DNA from: Porphyromonadaceae bacterium FC4
GTDB taxonomy: Bacteria; Bacteroidota; Bacteroidia; Bacteroidales; Porphyromonadaceae
Assembly (NCBI GenBank): GCA_900120395.1
Contig: LT635553.1
Coordinates: forward strand, 424,186-488,185
Reading direction: 5' to 3'
DNA length: 64,000 nucleotides
The translations under genes were made by a program, and so were the position numbers. The first letter of the stretch is position 1, and each line of letters starts with the position of its first letter. The notes beneath the pieces are model-generated. The model was not told the DNA's origin, did no database searches, and saw only the letters and a program-made list of their open reading frames with translations. Shown one piece after another: positions 54,598-62,591 of this stretch.

Positions 54598-55800
54598 TTA
54601 GAGTTGTTTTACATAGCAGCGACGGCGCTTGTGGTGTACCTTCTTGAAGTAGTTCCACTGCAGCTGCACGCTCTTGTTGTCCTCTAGTTCGGGGTTGCTC
54701 TCCACGTAGTTGACCTGGTACTTGTTGACGGAGGGGATCAGGTCTTCAAAAATGAGAGCGTTTACTCCCTTACCTTGGTACTTAGGGTGTATGCCTATCA
54801 GCATCAGGTCGATGATGTCTGCCTTGTCGCTGTTGAGTGCGCTGAGCAGATGGATAAATCCTGTAGGCAGTAGCCTCCCGTTCGCCTTTTGAAGTGCTCG
54901 GGACAGACTGGGCAGTGCCAGACCAAATCCGATCAGCTCTCCCGTCGTCTCCACCACTACCAGACTGAGGAGGTCGGTTTTCACCAGAGGTATGTATGCG
55001 TCGATGTAGTACTGTATCTGCTTGTCGGTCAGCTCAGTCACTCCGTAGAGGTGGGCGTAGCTTTCGTTGATCAGGTCAAAGAGTGCTTGCCCGTAGAGCT
55101 CCTTTAGTTCTTTCTTGTTGTCCACGTGGATGACGCGCACTCCATACTTCTTCCGCACGATGTCGCTCACCCGCCGGTGTCGCTCGGGGACCGACTTGGG
55201 GACATATATCTTGTACTCCTGCCAGTCCACATCCTTCTGGTAGCCGAGTCGCACCATGTGCTCGGGGTAGTAGGGGTAGTTGTAGCTCGCCGTCACCGTC
55301 CCAAGCTGCTCAAACCCCTCTATCAGCATGCCCTCGCGGTCTAGGTCTGTGAAGCCCAGAGGACCATGTATCTCGTCGCACCCTTTTTTCCTAGCCCACT
55401 CCTCCACAGCGGCGAAGAGCATGTCCACCACCTTGCTGTCGTCGATGAAGTCGATGTACCCAAAGCGAGCACGCTTTTGCCCCCACTTCTCGTTCGCACG
55501 GTGGTTGATGATCCCGGCTATGCGCCCCACCACTCTATCGCCACGGCAGACCATGTAGCAGACGAGGTCACAAAACTCCAGAGCAGGGTTTTTTCCGGGC
55601 GTGAGTGCCGCTATTTCGTCATTGATCAGGAGTGGTACGTGGTATGGGTCGCCATCATAGAGGTCGATATTAAACTTCACAAAGTCCTTGAGGTCACTCT
55701 TGGACCGGACTTCCTTTAGGCGAAGCGCCTGGGACTCATAGCCTTTGTTCCGGAGATAGCGCCGGACTTTGTTTTTGTATTCTTCTATTCCAAAACCCAT
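54598..55800 (-). CDS. GNAT-like acetyltransferase, large YghO type
   Basis: 400 residues. FGYIDFIDDSKVVDMLFAAVEEWARKKGCDEIHGPLGFTDLDREGML is the conserved core of this family; the C-terminal half is GNAT-like (LIGFGLALPSLSRAL, IDLMLIGIHPKYQGKGVNALIF). Function unknown; often near lipid or envelope genes. First gene of a unit that continues with parE and coaD; -7 box at 55862-55869. Confidence 0.85.
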   Translation of the reverse strand: MGFGIEEYKNKVRRYLRNKGYESQALRLKEVRSKSDLKDFVKFNIDLYDGDPYHVPLLINDEIAALTPGKNPALEFCDLVCYMVCRGDRVVGRIAGIINHRANEKWGQKRARFGYIDFIDDSKVVDMLFAAVEEWARKKGCDEIHGPLGFTDLDREGMLIEGFEQLGTVTASYNYPYYPEHMVRLGYQKDVDWQEYKIYVPKSVPERHRRVSDIVRKKYGVRVIHVDNKKELKELYGQALFDLINESYAHLYGVTELTDKQIQYYIDAYIPLVKTDLLSLVVVETTGELIGFGLALPSLSRALQKANGRLLPTGFIHLLSALNSDKADIIDLMLIGIHPKYQGKGVNALIFEDLIPSVNKYQVNYVESNPELEDNKSVQLQWNYFKKVHHKRRRCYVKQL

Positions 55801-55861
55801 GATGGTAGTCTTTGATTTCTCTTGCGTGGTTCAAGCGTATGATCCACTATACTTCTAGGTA

Positions 55862-55869
55862 CAAAGATA
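55862..55869 (-). promoter_or_regulatory. Probable -7 box of the YghO-type gene
   Basis: Minus-strand TATCTTTG, 62 bases before the start. Confidence 0.55.
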
Positions 55870-55963
55870 CCTAAAATATAGTTTGTAGCAGGAAGCAGGT
55901 CCACTTGGTTCGGGGCAATCGGACCAGAGGTCCCCTCTGTTTTTTTCGACTCCGCAATCAAGC

Positions 55964-56056
55964 CAAAAAGTTTCACGGATAGTAGCAAAATATTTCCAGT
56001 AGGAAAGAATACGATTTGACGGATAGAAGCGAAAGGTTTCCAGTAGGAAATTTTTC
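55964..56056 (-). repeat. Interspersed 92-bp tandem-hairpin repeat, copy 10
   Basis: Minus-strand orientation: hairpins TTTCC-TACT-GGAAAC and CTTTCC-TACT-GGAAAT, with CTTCTATCCGTCAAAT and CTACTATCCGTGAAAC. The arm ends TATCAG at 56104, 48 bases outside. In the divergent region between the acetyltransferase and PpiD-like genes. Confidence 0.92.
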
Positions 56057-56104
56057 GCATGCTGGCACCTGGTTTTTTCACACCTGTATCCTTATGACTA
56101 TCAG

Positions 56105-56350
56105 CCGGATGTGTAATTTTTCGATTCGGGCTGTTTCGTATGCGGATAGGATCGACTCTGTCCTGACGCTCTGAGCCCGTTTTTGACCCGAGAACTGCAA
56201 AAACGGCGACGTGGTCTGCAGCAAGAAGCATCCTCTTTTTCGCCTTAATCCGGCTTTCCGAAGCGATACGACGGCTTAGGCTCTTGGTGTTGTTCACACG
56301 AATTCAATCAGAATTTGTGATTTTTTGGAAGCGCTCACGAAGGGGCAGAG
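56105..56350. other. Intergenic stretch upstream of the PpiD-like gene
   Basis: About 245 bases with no recognisable gene or repeat, although it is unusually long for a divergent promoter region in this window. Confidence 0.45.
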
Positions 56351-56382
56351 TTTGATTAATTGCCGAAAAATGACTACCTTCG
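56351..56382 (+). promoter_or_regulatory. Promoter of the PpiD-like gene
   Basis: TTTG at 56351-56354, 20-bp spacer, TACCTTCG at 56375-56382 (one base off TAnnTTTG; TTCG is a common variant). Leader about 40 bases. Confidence 0.72.
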
Positions 56383-56428
56383 CACACTGAATACGTGTGC
56401 AACGATAGTATAAGCAACATTTGTATAA

Positions 56429-58576
56429 ATGGCAACTTTAGAAAAAATTAGAAACAGGGCAGGGTGTCTGGTCATGGTGATTGGCTTTGCCCTTTTGGCA
56501 TTCCTTGCCGGTGACCTTATTAATGGTGGATCTACGCTACTGAGAGCGCGTGAGCTAAACGCTTTTTCGGTCAATAAAGAGACGGTCCAGATCCAGGATT
56601 ACAACAGCCGTGTAGAGCAGATGACGGAGCAGTTTAGGGCTCAGGGGCAGACGCTCAACGAGGCTCAGACGGTGCAGCTGCGCAACCAGGTCTTTTCGAC
56701 CATGGTGGCTGAGCAGATCCTGCACGAAGAGGCAAATAAGATCGGACTGGCTGTGACACCGGAGGAGACTTTCGAACTGGTGCAGGGCGACTATATCTCT
56801 CCGGTCATCCTCAATAACCCGATGTTCCTCAATCCTGAGACCGGGACTTTCAACAAAGCGGAGCTCCTCAATTTTCTAAAGACGCTGAACGATAAGTCTG
56901 CCTCCTATACCCCCGAGGTACAGGCTCAGATGGATCAGCTCAAGTCCATGTGGATGGAGACGGAGAAGCAGGTGCGCAACTATAGCCTGAGTGAAAAGTA
57001 CACCAACCTGATCGCCAAGGCGATTGTCGCCAACTCTCTGGAGGTGAAGCGTGCTCATGCCACAGATCAGACCGTGTCGAATCTCGTCTATGTCGGACAG
57101 AATGCGCGCCTCGTGAGTGACTCGCTCGTGAACGTCACCGATGCCGACCTCAAGGCGTACTACGACGCTCACAAGGAGCTCGTGCGTACTCAGCCCGGTG
57201 CTGTGGTGGATCTCATCTACGCCAACATCACACCATCCGATGCCGACTACCAAAAGGCTAAGGACGATGCCGGCGCCGCTCGCGAAGAGCTGCTCAACGG
57301 CGAGGACCCTTCTCTCGTGCTCGGTGAGTACTCCGACATCCCATACAACAACGTCTACATCTCTCTGGCAGAGCTTCAGAACTCCGGTCTACCACAGCAA
57401 GTCCTGGAGTTTGTCACCAACGCTACGGCGGGTCAGGTATCTGACGTGATGGCTGAGGGGGACAACTACCTGGTGGCAATGCTTGCCGGAAAGAAAAACA
57501 GCCCGGAGAGCCTCCGTGTCCGCCACATCGTGCTGGCACCAAAGGGCTCCTATAAAGGACAGGTAGATGCCGACAGCCTGCTGCAAGTACTACAGGCTAC
57601 CCCGGCCGCATTTGCAGCTGCGGCAGAAGAACACTCGCTGGATCGCAACTCCAGCCAAAAGGGTGGCGAGATCGGTTGGCTCAACGAAGCACAAGCGACT
57701 CAGTACATCGGAGCTGACTTTGCAGACGCTATCTATAAGGCGACTGTGGGGCGTCCATTTGAGTTTACCTCCAAGTTTGGCGAGCACCTCATCCTAGTCG
57801 AGGAGGCGCGTGCCAATGTCGATAAGTATAATATCGCCCTTGCCGTCAACCAAGTAACGGCCAGCACCGATACGCAAACACGTGTCTACAACGACCTGAG
57901 CCACTTCCTCGCCAACAACAAGGACGTCGAAGGCATCGACACAGCTGCGATCAACGCCGGCTATCAGGTGCTCGACGACCTCAGAGTGATGAGTGCACAG
58001 CCCATGGTGGCAAACAACATCCCCGAGAGCCGTGAGGTGATTCGCTGGGCGATGAACAACAAAAAGGGCGAGGTATCCTCCATCATGGAGGCGGGCGACA
58101 AGTATGTTGTTGCGCGCGTCGTGGACAAGTTTGCTGAGGGCTATGCCGACCTGAAGAGTGTCGAGAACCAGCTCCGCCCGATCGTCGCAAGCGAAAAGAA
58201 GACAGACTACCTGTACGACCAGCTGACCGCAGCGGGCTACAGCAGTCTGCAGGCTTATGCCGACGCTTGCGGACAGCCCATCGACACGCTCAACTATGTC
58301 AAGTACAGCACCCCGCAGCTCGAGGCTATCGGCTCAGAACCGGCACTCAATGCTGTGGCTGCATTTGCCCCGCTCAATACGCCTACTCCGGTCAAGGGCA
58401 ATGGTAGCGTGTACCTGGTCAACGTCCTCTCTCGTGAGAGTGACCCCACCGCAGCTGCCGAGGATGCGACCAAGGTAGAGCTCACCAACAGCCGCAGAGG
58501 ACTGGTGCGCATGCGTGCCCTGGACGTAGTCATGAGCAAAGCTGACATCAAGGACCTACGCTGGAAGTTCTTCTAA
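56429..58576 (+). CDS. Membrane-anchored periplasmic peptidyl-prolyl isomerase (PpiD/SurA-like)
   Basis: 715 residues. One N-terminal membrane helix (CLVMVIGFALLAFLAGDLI), a SurA_N-like chaperone region (about 35-200), then a parvulin (PpiC) domain near 340-450: SLRVRHIVLAPKGS, GGEIGWLNEAQATQYIG, PFEFTSKFGEHLILVEEA. A second, more degenerate parvulin-like part may follow (about 480-600). It should help fold exported and outer-membrane proteins. Monocistronic. Confidence 0.92.
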   Translation: MATLEKIRNRAGCLVMVIGFALLAFLAGDLINGGSTLLRARELNAFSVNKETVQIQDYNSRVEQMTEQFRAQGQTLNEAQTVQLRNQVFSTMVAEQILHEEANKIGLAVTPEETFELVQGDYISPVILNNPMFLNPETGTFNKAELLNFLKTLNDKSASYTPEVQAQMDQLKSMWMETEKQVRNYSLSEKYTNLIAKAIVANSLEVKRAHATDQTVSNLVYVGQNARLVSDSLVNVTDADLKAYYDAHKELVRTQPGAVVDLIYANITPSDADYQKAKDDAGAAREELLNGEDPSLVLGEYSDIPYNNVYISLAELQNSGLPQQVLEFVTNATAGQVSDVMAEGDNYLVAMLAGKKNSPESLRVRHIVLAPKGSYKGQVDADSLLQVLQATPAAFAAAAEEHSLDRNSSQKGGEIGWLNEAQATQYIGADFADAIYKATVGRPFEFTSKFGEHLILVEEARANVDKYNIALAVNQVTASTDTQTRVYNDLSHFLANNKDVEGIDTAAINAGYQVLDDLRVMSAQPMVANNIPESREVIRWAMNNKKGEVSSIMEAGDKYVVARVVDKFAEGYADLKSVENQLRPIVASEKKTDYLYDQLTAAGYSSLQAYADACGQPIDTLNYVKYSTPQLEAIGSEPALNAVAAFAPLNTPTPVKGNGSVYLVNVLSRESDPTAAAEDATKVELTNSRRGLVRMRALDVVMSKADIKDLRWKFF

Positions 58577-58612
58577 GATCTTCAACCAGCTAAAGATCCT
58601 GAGTTATCTATA

Positions 58613-58662
58613 CAAGAGGGTGTGCCGGAGCATGAGTCTCCGGCACACCCTCTTGCCTTTTT
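58613..58662 (+). terminator. Rho-independent terminator of the PpiD-like gene
   Basis: Perfect 18-bp stem (58613-58630 with 58638-58655), then CCTTTTT. Confidence 0.93.
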
Positions 58663-58821
58663 CGAAAGAGAGATGAGCTATCTTGCATGGGGCTAAGGAG
58701 GCAGAGAGTCCGCCTGTGAGTGTGGTTGAGTCCTACCTTTTGTCTCTTTGCTTCGGGTGTGAACTGATGTTGGCAAGTATTATTCGATGCTCATTGCGGC
58801 CGGGGGTTGAGAAATGTTTGC

Positions 58822-58829
58822 TATATTTG
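58822..58829 (+). promoter_or_regulatory. Probable -7 box of the PIN-PhoH gene
   Basis: TATATTTG, 68 bases before the start. The rest of 58663-58896 shows only a small hairpin (GGTCGGATCTCCGACTCC, 58853-58870). Confidence 0.55.
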
Positions 58830-58896
58830 TCTGAGAACGAAAAACTTTGTAGGTCGGATCTCCGACTCCGTCAACCTGAAAAACCAACCGATAACC

Positions 58897-60237
58897 ATGG
58901 CAAAGAAAAACTACGTACTGGATACGAACGTCATCCTGCATGACTATAACTGTATAGCCAACTTTCAGGACAATGATGTGTACATCCCGATCACCGTTCT
59001 TGAGGAGGTTGATCGCTTCAAAAAAGGCTATGACCAGATCAACTTTAATGCGCGCGCTTTTGCCAGAATCCTTGACGAAAGCATTGAGAATACATCGGAC
59101 AGTGTCCATGTGATGTCTAATGGCGTCGAGATTAACTCTGATGGGGGCAAGGTCTTTATCCTCACGAATGCACAAAGACACCCAAAGGTGCAGGAAGCCT
59201 TTCAGAGCGATCTAAACGATCACCGCATCCTCTCTGCCGCTCTCACACTGGCTGAAAGCGATACGACCAAGCCTACCATCCTGGTCACCAAGGATGTGAA
59301 TCTCCGCATCAAAGCGATAGCCCTCGGACTGAAGGCGGAGGACTACACGACTGACAAGGTCAATGTGGAGGATATCTTTGCCACGGCAAACCAAGAGGTG
59401 GAGATCCCTGACTCGGGGGTGATCGACAGTCTCTATCTGTCGAAAAACAGCGGACTGCCTCTGGAGGAGGCACAGCTGCCCTTCACGCCCTTCCCCAATC
59501 AGACCTTTACTCTCAAGAGTCCCGGTGGAACGGCTCTGGTCCGCGTGGATAGCGAGGCAGAGACACTGAGGACGGTGGATAAGAAGACACTCACCGGGAT
59601 CTCACCCCGCAATGCTGAGCAGGCACTTGCCTTTGATGTCCTGAGCGACCCCTCCCTTTCGCTCATCGCACTGACCGGGACAGCAGGCACCGGTAAGACC
59701 CTGCTGGCACTCGCTGCTGCACTTGCACAGATGGATGACTATCAGCAGCTCTTGCTGGCTCGTCCGATCGTGGCACTTTCCAACAAAGACATAGGCTTCT
59801 TGCCCGGAGGGTACAAGGAAAAGATTACCCCGTACATGCAGCCGCTCTTTGATAACCTCAATGTCATCAAGAACCAGCTGGGCAATACCTCCGCTCAACT
59901 CCAGAAGATAGAGGAGCTGCAAAAAGAAGAGCGTCTGGTGATCGAGGCGCTGGCGTTCATCCGCGGACGCTCCCTCAATAACACCATCTGCATCATCGAC
60001 GAAGCACAAAACCTCACCCCACAGGAGATCAAGACCGTGATCACCAGGGCAGGGGACAACACCCGCATGATCTTCACCGGAGACGTACAGCAGATAGACT
60101 CTCCCTACCTGGAAGAGCACAGCAACGGTCTCTCTTACATGATCGAGCGTATGAGAGGGGAGTCGTTTTTCGCACACGTCAACCTGGTCCATGGCGAGCG
60201 CTCGCAGCTCAGTGATGCGGCAGCACGCAAACTCTAA
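58897..60237 (+). CDS. PIN domain-PhoH ATPase fusion (PhoH2-like)
   Basis: 446 residues from MAKKNYVLDTNVILHDY; upstream ATG rejected. N-terminal PIN domain (about 1-150) with acidic residues in VLDTNV, VLEEVDRFK, DHRILSAAL, VTKDVNLR. C-terminal PhoH domain with Walker A GTAGTGKT at 261-268 and Walker B TICIIDEAQNLTPQE. PIN-PhoH proteins act as RNA helicase-nucleases in other bacteria; here that is by family. Followed by the oadA-like gene after 48 bases. Confidence 0.93.
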   Translation: MAKKNYVLDTNVILHDYNCIANFQDNDVYIPITVLEEVDRFKKGYDQINFNARAFARILDESIENTSDSVHVMSNGVEINSDGGKVFILTNAQRHPKVQEAFQSDLNDHRILSAALTLAESDTTKPTILVTKDVNLRIKAIALGLKAEDYTTDKVNVEDIFATANQEVEIPDSGVIDSLYLSKNSGLPLEEAQLPFTPFPNQTFTLKSPGGTALVRVDSEAETLRTVDKKTLTGISPRNAEQALAFDVLSDPSLSLIALTGTAGTGKTLLALAAALAQMDDYQQLLLARPIVALSNKDIGFLPGGYKEKITPYMQPLFDNLNVIKNQLGNTSAQLQKIEELQKEERLVIEALAFIRGRSLNNTICIIDEAQNLTPQEIKTVITRAGDNTRMIFTGDVQQIDSPYLEEHSNGLSYMIERMRGESFFAHVNLVHGERSQLSDAAARKL

Positions 60238-60285
60238 GACATAAGCTGACAAAATACAGACACTATAATATAGAGCCCAAAAGAT

Positions 60286-62055
60286 ATGGCCAAAAGAAGT
60301 ATTCAATTCAGTCTCATGTACCGGGACATGTTTCAGAGTTCCGGGAAGTATCAGCCCCGTGCCGAGCAGCTTGAGCGTATAGCTCCGGCGATCATCGACA
60401 TGGGCTGTTTTTCACGTGTAGAGACGAACGGAGGAGCCTTTGAGCAAGTGCAGCTCCTCTACGGTGAGAACCCGAATAAGGCGGTGCGTGCCTTCACCCA
60501 CGCCTTCAACGAAGCCGGCATCCAGACGCACATGCTGGATCGCGGACTCAACGGACTGCGTATGTACCCCGTGCCCGCCGATGTGCGCAAGCTCATGTAC
60601 CGGGTCAAAAAAGCACAGGGCGTGGACATTACCCGCATATTTGACGGACTAAACGACCCGAGAAACATCATTCCGTCGATCGTCTATGCCAAGGAGGCGG
60701 GCATGATCCCGCAGGGTACGCTCTGCATCACCCACTCGCCGGTGCATACGGTCGAGTACTACCTCGGTGTAGCTGCTCAGCTCATCGAGGCGGGTGCGGA
60801 GGAGATCTGCCTCAAGGATATGGCAGGGGTCGGACGCCCGGCTACGCTGGGTAAGATCGTGAAGGGAATCAAGGAGAGTTACCCTCATATCCTCGTCGAG
60901 TACCACGGACACACCGGTCCCGGATTTTCGGTCGCCTCTATGATGGAGGTGGCACGTGCCGGGGTGGATGTCCTGGATGTGGCGGTTGAGCCACTGGCGT
61001 GGGGTAAGATCCACCCGGATGTGATCACTATCCAGGCGATGCTGGAGGATGCGGGATTTGACGTGCCCAAGGTAAACATGAATGCCTACATGAAGGTGCG
61101 GGCGCTCACGCAGGAGTTCCTAGACGACTTCCTCGGGTACTTCACCAACTTCACCAACCTCCGCATGAGCTCTCTGCTGGTAGGCTGCGGTCTCCCCGGT
61201 GGTATGATGGGCTCCATGATGGCGGACCTCAAGGGGATCCACTCGGCGATCAACATGTTTCATCGCCAAAACAACACCCCCGAGCTCAGTATGGACGACC
61301 TGCTGGTGAAGCTCTTTCAGGAGGTCGAGTACACTTGGCCAAAACTGGGCTACCCGCCTCTGGTTACGCCGTACAGTCAGTACGTCAAGAATATTTCCCT
61401 CATGAATGTATTCAATATGGAGCGCGGTGAGGGACGTTGGCAGGCGATCGATGCCAAGGCGTGGGATATGATCCTCGGAAAGGCGGGACGACTGCCGGGC
61501 AAACTTGACCCGGAGATTGTCGCACTGGCAAAAGAGAAGGGGTATGAGTTCACTGACGAGGATCCTCAAAACAACTATCCCGATGAGCTCGATAAGTACC
61601 GCAAGATCATGGACGAAGAGGGCTGGGAGTATGGACCCGACGATGAGGAGCTCTTTGAGCTGGCGATGCACGAGCAGCAGTACCGCGACTACAAGAGCGG
61701 TGTCGCCAAGGAACGTTTTGAGCAAGACCTGGCGAAGCTGAAGGCTGAGAAGGAGGCGAAGGAAGGCTATACCGTCGAGGATGTGCGCGCACTGGAGCGT
61801 GCGAACCTCATCCCTATCGCTGCACCTATCAGCGGTCAGCTCTTTTGGGAGGTGGACCTGATGGATCGATCGGCGGCTCCGGCTATTGGGACGAAGTATG
61901 AGGAGGGCGACACTTTTGCCTTCATCCAGTCTCAAGAGACCTACAGCGTCGACATCCCCGTGCGTATTCCCGGAGTACTCCGAGAGGTGGTCGCTCAGCA
62001 GGGCGCCTTTGTACGCAAGGGTGAGGTCATTGCTTACCTCGCAGCCAAGGAATGA
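60286..62055 (+). CDS. Oxaloacetate decarboxylase/pyruvate carboxylase alpha-subunit-like protein
   Basis: 589 residues. The carboxyltransferase barrel (about 1-290) shows FSLMYRDMFQSSG, RVETNGGAFE, TRIFDGLNDPRN, ICLKDMAGVG (the Lys that is carboxylated in the family) and VEYHGHTGPGFS (metal His pair). The PYC_OADA part follows to about 480. The last ~75 residues look like a biotinyl/lipoyl domain, but where the biotin Lys motif (AMKM) should be it reads SQETYSVDIP, so no biotinylation is expected. In a multi-subunit pump the biotin would be on a separate small subunit. Ends with a 4-base overlap with the next gene. Confidence 0.85.
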   Translation: MAKRSIQFSLMYRDMFQSSGKYQPRAEQLERIAPAIIDMGCFSRVETNGGAFEQVQLLYGENPNKAVRAFTHAFNEAGIQTHMLDRGLNGLRMYPVPADVRKLMYRVKKAQGVDITRIFDGLNDPRNIIPSIVYAKEAGMIPQGTLCITHSPVHTVEYYLGVAAQLIEAGAEEICLKDMAGVGRPATLGKIVKGIKESYPHILVEYHGHTGPGFSVASMMEVARAGVDVLDVAVEPLAWGKIHPDVITIQAMLEDAGFDVPKVNMNAYMKVRALTQEFLDDFLGYFTNFTNLRMSSLLVGCGLPGGMMGSMMADLKGIHSAINMFHRQNNTPELSMDDLLVKLFQEVEYTWPKLGYPPLVTPYSQYVKNISLMNVFNMERGEGRWQAIDAKAWDMILGKAGRLPGKLDPEIVALAKEKGYEFTDEDPQNNYPDELDKYRKIMDEEGWEYGPDDEELFELAMHEQQYRDYKSGVAKERFEQDLAKLKAEKEAKEGYTVEDVRALERANLIPIAAPISGQLFWEVDLMDRSAAPAIGTKYEEGDTFAFIQSQETYSVDIPVRIPGVLREVVAQQGAFVRKGEVIAYLAAKE

Positions 62056-62471
62056 GTGCGGAGCTGCCCGGGACGATCTTTGACCCAATCAGGCAACAAC
62101 GCGTAAAGCTGACACCGGAGGAGCGTGTGCGCCAAGCGATGGTGTACACGCTCATCCACTCCTATGGCTATCCCCCGGAGCTCATGGCAAACGAAGCATG
62201 CATCACGGTGGGAAAGGTCAGCCGACGCTGTGACACCGTCGTCTACTCGCGGGAGCGGCGGCCGCTCATGATCCTGGAGTACAAAGCTCCGACTGTCCCG
62301 CTGACGCAGGATGTGGTGGTGCAGGCCTTTCAGTACAACAGCGTCCTCTGCGTCCCCGTCATCGTGCTTACCAATGGACACGAACTGCTTGCCTACCACA
62401 TAGGGTACGACGGTGCACCGACCACGCAGTTGCCCGAGCTACCTACTTACGCCGCACTGCTTAGTCTGTAG
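62052..62471 (+). CDS. HsdR_N-like (PD-(D/E)xK) stand-alone domain protein
   Basis: 139 residues. RVRQAMVYTLIHSYGYPPELM then RRCDTVVYSRERRPLMILEYKAP matches the type I restriction R-subunit N-terminal domain of the HSDR_N_2 type. The Asp and ExK pair (CDTVVY, LEYKAP) are kept, so the fold's nuclease site could be intact. There is no helicase part and no HsdM/S nearby, so it is not a restriction system. Biological role unknown; common as a small gene in Bacteroidota. Confidence 0.82.
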   Translation: MSAELPGTIFDPIRQQRVKLTPEERVRQAMVYTLIHSYGYPPELMANEACITVGKVSRRCDTVVYSRERRPLMILEYKAPTVPLTQDVVVQAFQYNSVLCVPVIVLTNGHELLAYHIGYDGAPTTQLPELPTYAALLSL

Positions 62472-62519
62472 TTTGTGCCTCTCCGGTGGGTTTTATCCCG
62501 AAGACTCATGTATCGAAAT

Positions 62520-62562
62520 AAAAGAGAAGCGTACTTGATTCTGTCAGGCACGCTTCTCTTTT
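62520..62562. terminator. Bidirectional terminator between the HsdR_N-like gene and pfp
   Basis: Perfect 13-bp stem (62520-62532 with 62550-62562, AAAAGAGAAGCGT) with a 17-base loop; A/T-rich arms supply the U-tract in both directions. Confidence 0.85.
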
Positions 62563-62591
62563 CTGCGTATAGTGCTAGATGACTGTCGCCT

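Noticed and set aside
3247-56056. The repeated hairpin units as a CRISPR array
   Set aside because: Only two units per site, no unique spacers of constant length, copies dispersed over the whole window and no cas genes.
61120-62088. Minus-strand open frame of 322 codons opposite the oadA-like gene
   Set aside because: Antisense shadow; the sense frame has clear carboxyltransferase motifs.
62052-62471. HsdR_N-like gene as part of a type I restriction system
   Set aside because: Lacks helicase domain and there is no HsdM or HsdS in the window.
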